From JAZRYE01 sp045600585 (GTDB taxonomy: Bacteria > Bacillota_I > Bacilli_A > RFN20 > CAG-826), in NCBI GenBank assembly GCA_045600585.1, contig JAZRYE010000005.1, positions 1 through 34,652 of the forward strand: a stretch of DNA of 34,652 nucleotides. The letters are read 5' to 3'. The notes under the pieces are model-generated. The model saw nothing but the letters and a program-made list of their open reading frames with translations, had not been told where the DNA came from and ran no database searches. Below are positions 33,965-34,652 of this stretch, one piece after another. Position 1 is the first letter of the stretch, and the number at the start of each line of letters is the position of its first letter. The translations under genes and the position numbers were made by a program.

Positions 33965-34476
33965 TTAAGAATAGGATGTTCTTTATATTCATCTATTCTT
34001 CCGCGATAATATGAAATTGCTATCATCCAATCCAAATCAGCAGAAAGTTCATAAACATTTAAACCATCTAAATTTAAATAGAATGCATATACAAAATGTG
34101 AACGATAAGACGAAATGAAGCTTGCTGCCTGTTGATAACTCTCTCCAGCATAAAACCCATTTCCAAAATCATTAACGCCTTTACTATATGACAAAGATAA
34201 AGGTTTAACGATCTCATTTTTTGAACCATGAAATAATAGAACACTATCTTTTTTGTCATCCTCTAAAATATTTACATGGTTTTCATTTAATCTTAGACCA
34301 GACTCATAGGCATAATTGTATATAGCCTCTAATGACGGCAAAGAAGGTAAATGAGTCATTTTTTCTAATCTAGCGATTGTAACTCTAGATACACCAGTAA
34401 GTTCTGATAATTCTTCTTGAGTTAAATCAAAGTACTTTCTTATTGTTTTGCAGTCGACATCATAATTATTTTTCAT
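33958..34476 (-). CDS. XRE-type HTH fused to a DUF3990 (ADP-ribosyltransferase-like) domain, N-terminal part
   Basis: 172 residues before TAA. Residues about 9-62 form an XRE/Cro-type helix-turn-helix (IRKYFDLTQEELSELTGVSRVTIARLEKM...SLEAIYNYA). From about 78 the protein reads VLLFHGSKNEIVKP...KGVNDFGNGFYAGESYQQAASF, the start of DUF3990, a family related in pattern to ADP-ribosyltransferase-like toxins. The domain stops at YKEHPILKK, about two thirds through the usual length. The rest lies in the next frame downstream, after an A6 run. The intact product would have about 421 residues: HTH, DUF3990, DUF3791-like. The palindrome 9-24 bases before the ATG is a likely self-operator. Toxin-antitoxin or phage-defence function is inference. 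Confidence 0.75.
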   Translation of the reverse strand: MKNNYDVDCKTIRKYFDLTQEELSELTGVSRVTIARLEKMTHLPSLPSLEAIYNYAYESGLRLNENHVNILEDDKKDSVLLFHGSKNEIVKPLSLSYSKGVNDFGNGFYAGESYQQAASFISSYRSHFVYAFYLNLDGLNVYELSADLDWMIAISYYRGRIDEYKEHPILKK

Positions 34477-34484
34477 AGTAGAAT

Positions 34485-34500
34485 TGTATCACGTGATACA
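34485..34500. promoter_or_regulatory. Perfect palindrome TGTATCACGTGATACA, copy 2 (likely operator)
   Basis: A 16-bp palindrome ending 9 bases before the ATG of the XRE-type gene, the place for an autorepressor site. It is identical to copy 1 at the gene's 3' end. Confidence 0.75.
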
Positions 34501-34522
34501 GATTTATTAAAAAAGAACAAAA

Positions 34523-34538
34523 TCGAAATAAATTTCGA
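34523..34538. repeat. Inverted repeat upstream of the XRE gene
   Basis: TCGAAAT-AA-ATTTCGA is a perfect 7-bp inverted repeat about 50 bases upstream of the XRE-type gene. It could be a second operator or part of the terminator region. Confidence 0.4.
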
Positions 34539-34542
34539 CTAT

Positions 34543-34565
34543 AACTCGGATTAATTCTCCGAGTT
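34543..34565 (+). terminator. Hairpin with T tail between divergent genes
   Basis: AACTCGGA-TTAATTC-TCCGAGTT is followed by TTATAAT on the plus strand. No plus-strand gene lies upstream, so it may be an attenuator-like leader hairpin of the gene entering at the right edge rather than a gene-end terminator. Confidence 0.45.
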
Positions 34566-34578
34566 TTATAATATATGT

Positions 34579-34652
34579 ATGTTTAGAAACTCTGACTTAA
34601 GAATAAATAGATATTTCATGCAGTTTAAAGACGATATTAACGAAGCCAAAAA
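34579..34652 (+). CDS. Possible 5' end of a gene leaving the window on the right
   Basis: A frame from the ATG at 34579 stays open to the end (MFRNSDLRINRYFMQFKDDINEAK); a second ATG is at 34618. A TATAAT lies at 34567-34572 but there is no ribosome binding site. Twenty-four residues are not enough to recognise a family, and the frame may be accidental. Confidence 0.3.
   Translation, partial: MFRNSDLRINRYFMQFKDDINEAK

Noticed and set aside
1..34652. CRISPR arrays, tRNA/rRNA genes, insertion sequences, prophage genes
   Set aside because: I saw no regularly spaced repeats, no cloverleaf or rRNA-like sequence, and no transposase, integrase or phage structural gene in any frame.

Overview
The window is AT-rich and low in GC, with strong Gram-positive ribosome binding sites (AAGGAGG type), SipW/TasA-type secretion, lipoproteins with LxxC lipoboxes and an NADH-linked [FeFe]-hydrogenase. 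This points to an anaerobic, fermentative, probably gut-dwelling Bacillota of the Bacilli/Erysipelotrichia/Mollicutes-related branch. I cannot name the species. All 28 complete or restorable genes end in TAA (18) or TAG (10) and none in TGA, while Trp is encoded by TGG. Almost every gene lies on the minus strand, so transcription runs from high to low coordinates; the exceptions are a Crp-family regulator and a possible partial gene at the right edge.

Layout. 1-2500: edge of an unknown gene, an SGNH hydrolase and an ABC permease plus substrate-binding lipoprotein without an ATPase. They are divergent from a Crp/Fnr-type regulator, and a perfect TGTGA-N6-TCACA operator lies between them. 3155-4051: a DUF4432 mutarotase-like protein. 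4152-8298: hydCBA, a complete trimeric [FeFe]-hydrogenase operon. 8433-10705: a GH29 fucosidase and an MFS transporter broken by a 1-nt frameshift. 10774-13294: a lipoprotein Ntn (choloylglycine-hydrolase-like) hydrolase and a membrane acyltransferase. 13507-19703: a six-gene secreted-fibre operon with a small TasA-like protein, a SipW signal peptidase, a membrane-anchored unknown, a TasA/CalY-like subunit and two large proteins that fuse a TasA-like N-terminal domain to beta-helix/GLUG-type C-terminal regions. This operon has a TTGACA-N17-TATGAT promoter and a structured leader resembling a c-di-GMP-I (GEMM) riboswitch. 20110-21547: two methyltransferases. 21706-24810: a large secreted protein with three copies of an unnamed repeat and a C-terminal metallophosphoesterase, interrupted by one in-frame TAA. 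24918-31371: cell-surface genes, namely a lipoprotein tyrosine phosphatase, two tandem paralogous acyltransferases, a lipoprotein with InlB-B-like repeats and another acyltransferase-like membrane protein. 31475-32980: an AzgA-type purine permease. 33212-34476: an XRE-HTH/DUF3990/DUF3791-like gene broken by a 1-nt frameshift, with the same 16-bp palindrome in front of it and inside its 3' end.

Together the genes suggest hydrogen-evolving fermentation, uptake and cleavage of host or dietary glycans, and a heavily decorated cell surface whose main investment in this window is a SipW-dependent extracellular fibre system. The fibre operon and its leader RNA are the best candidates for an undescribed system. 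Three coding interruptions (two single-base losses in A-runs and one nonsense codon) could be real decay or assembly errors and should be checked in reads.
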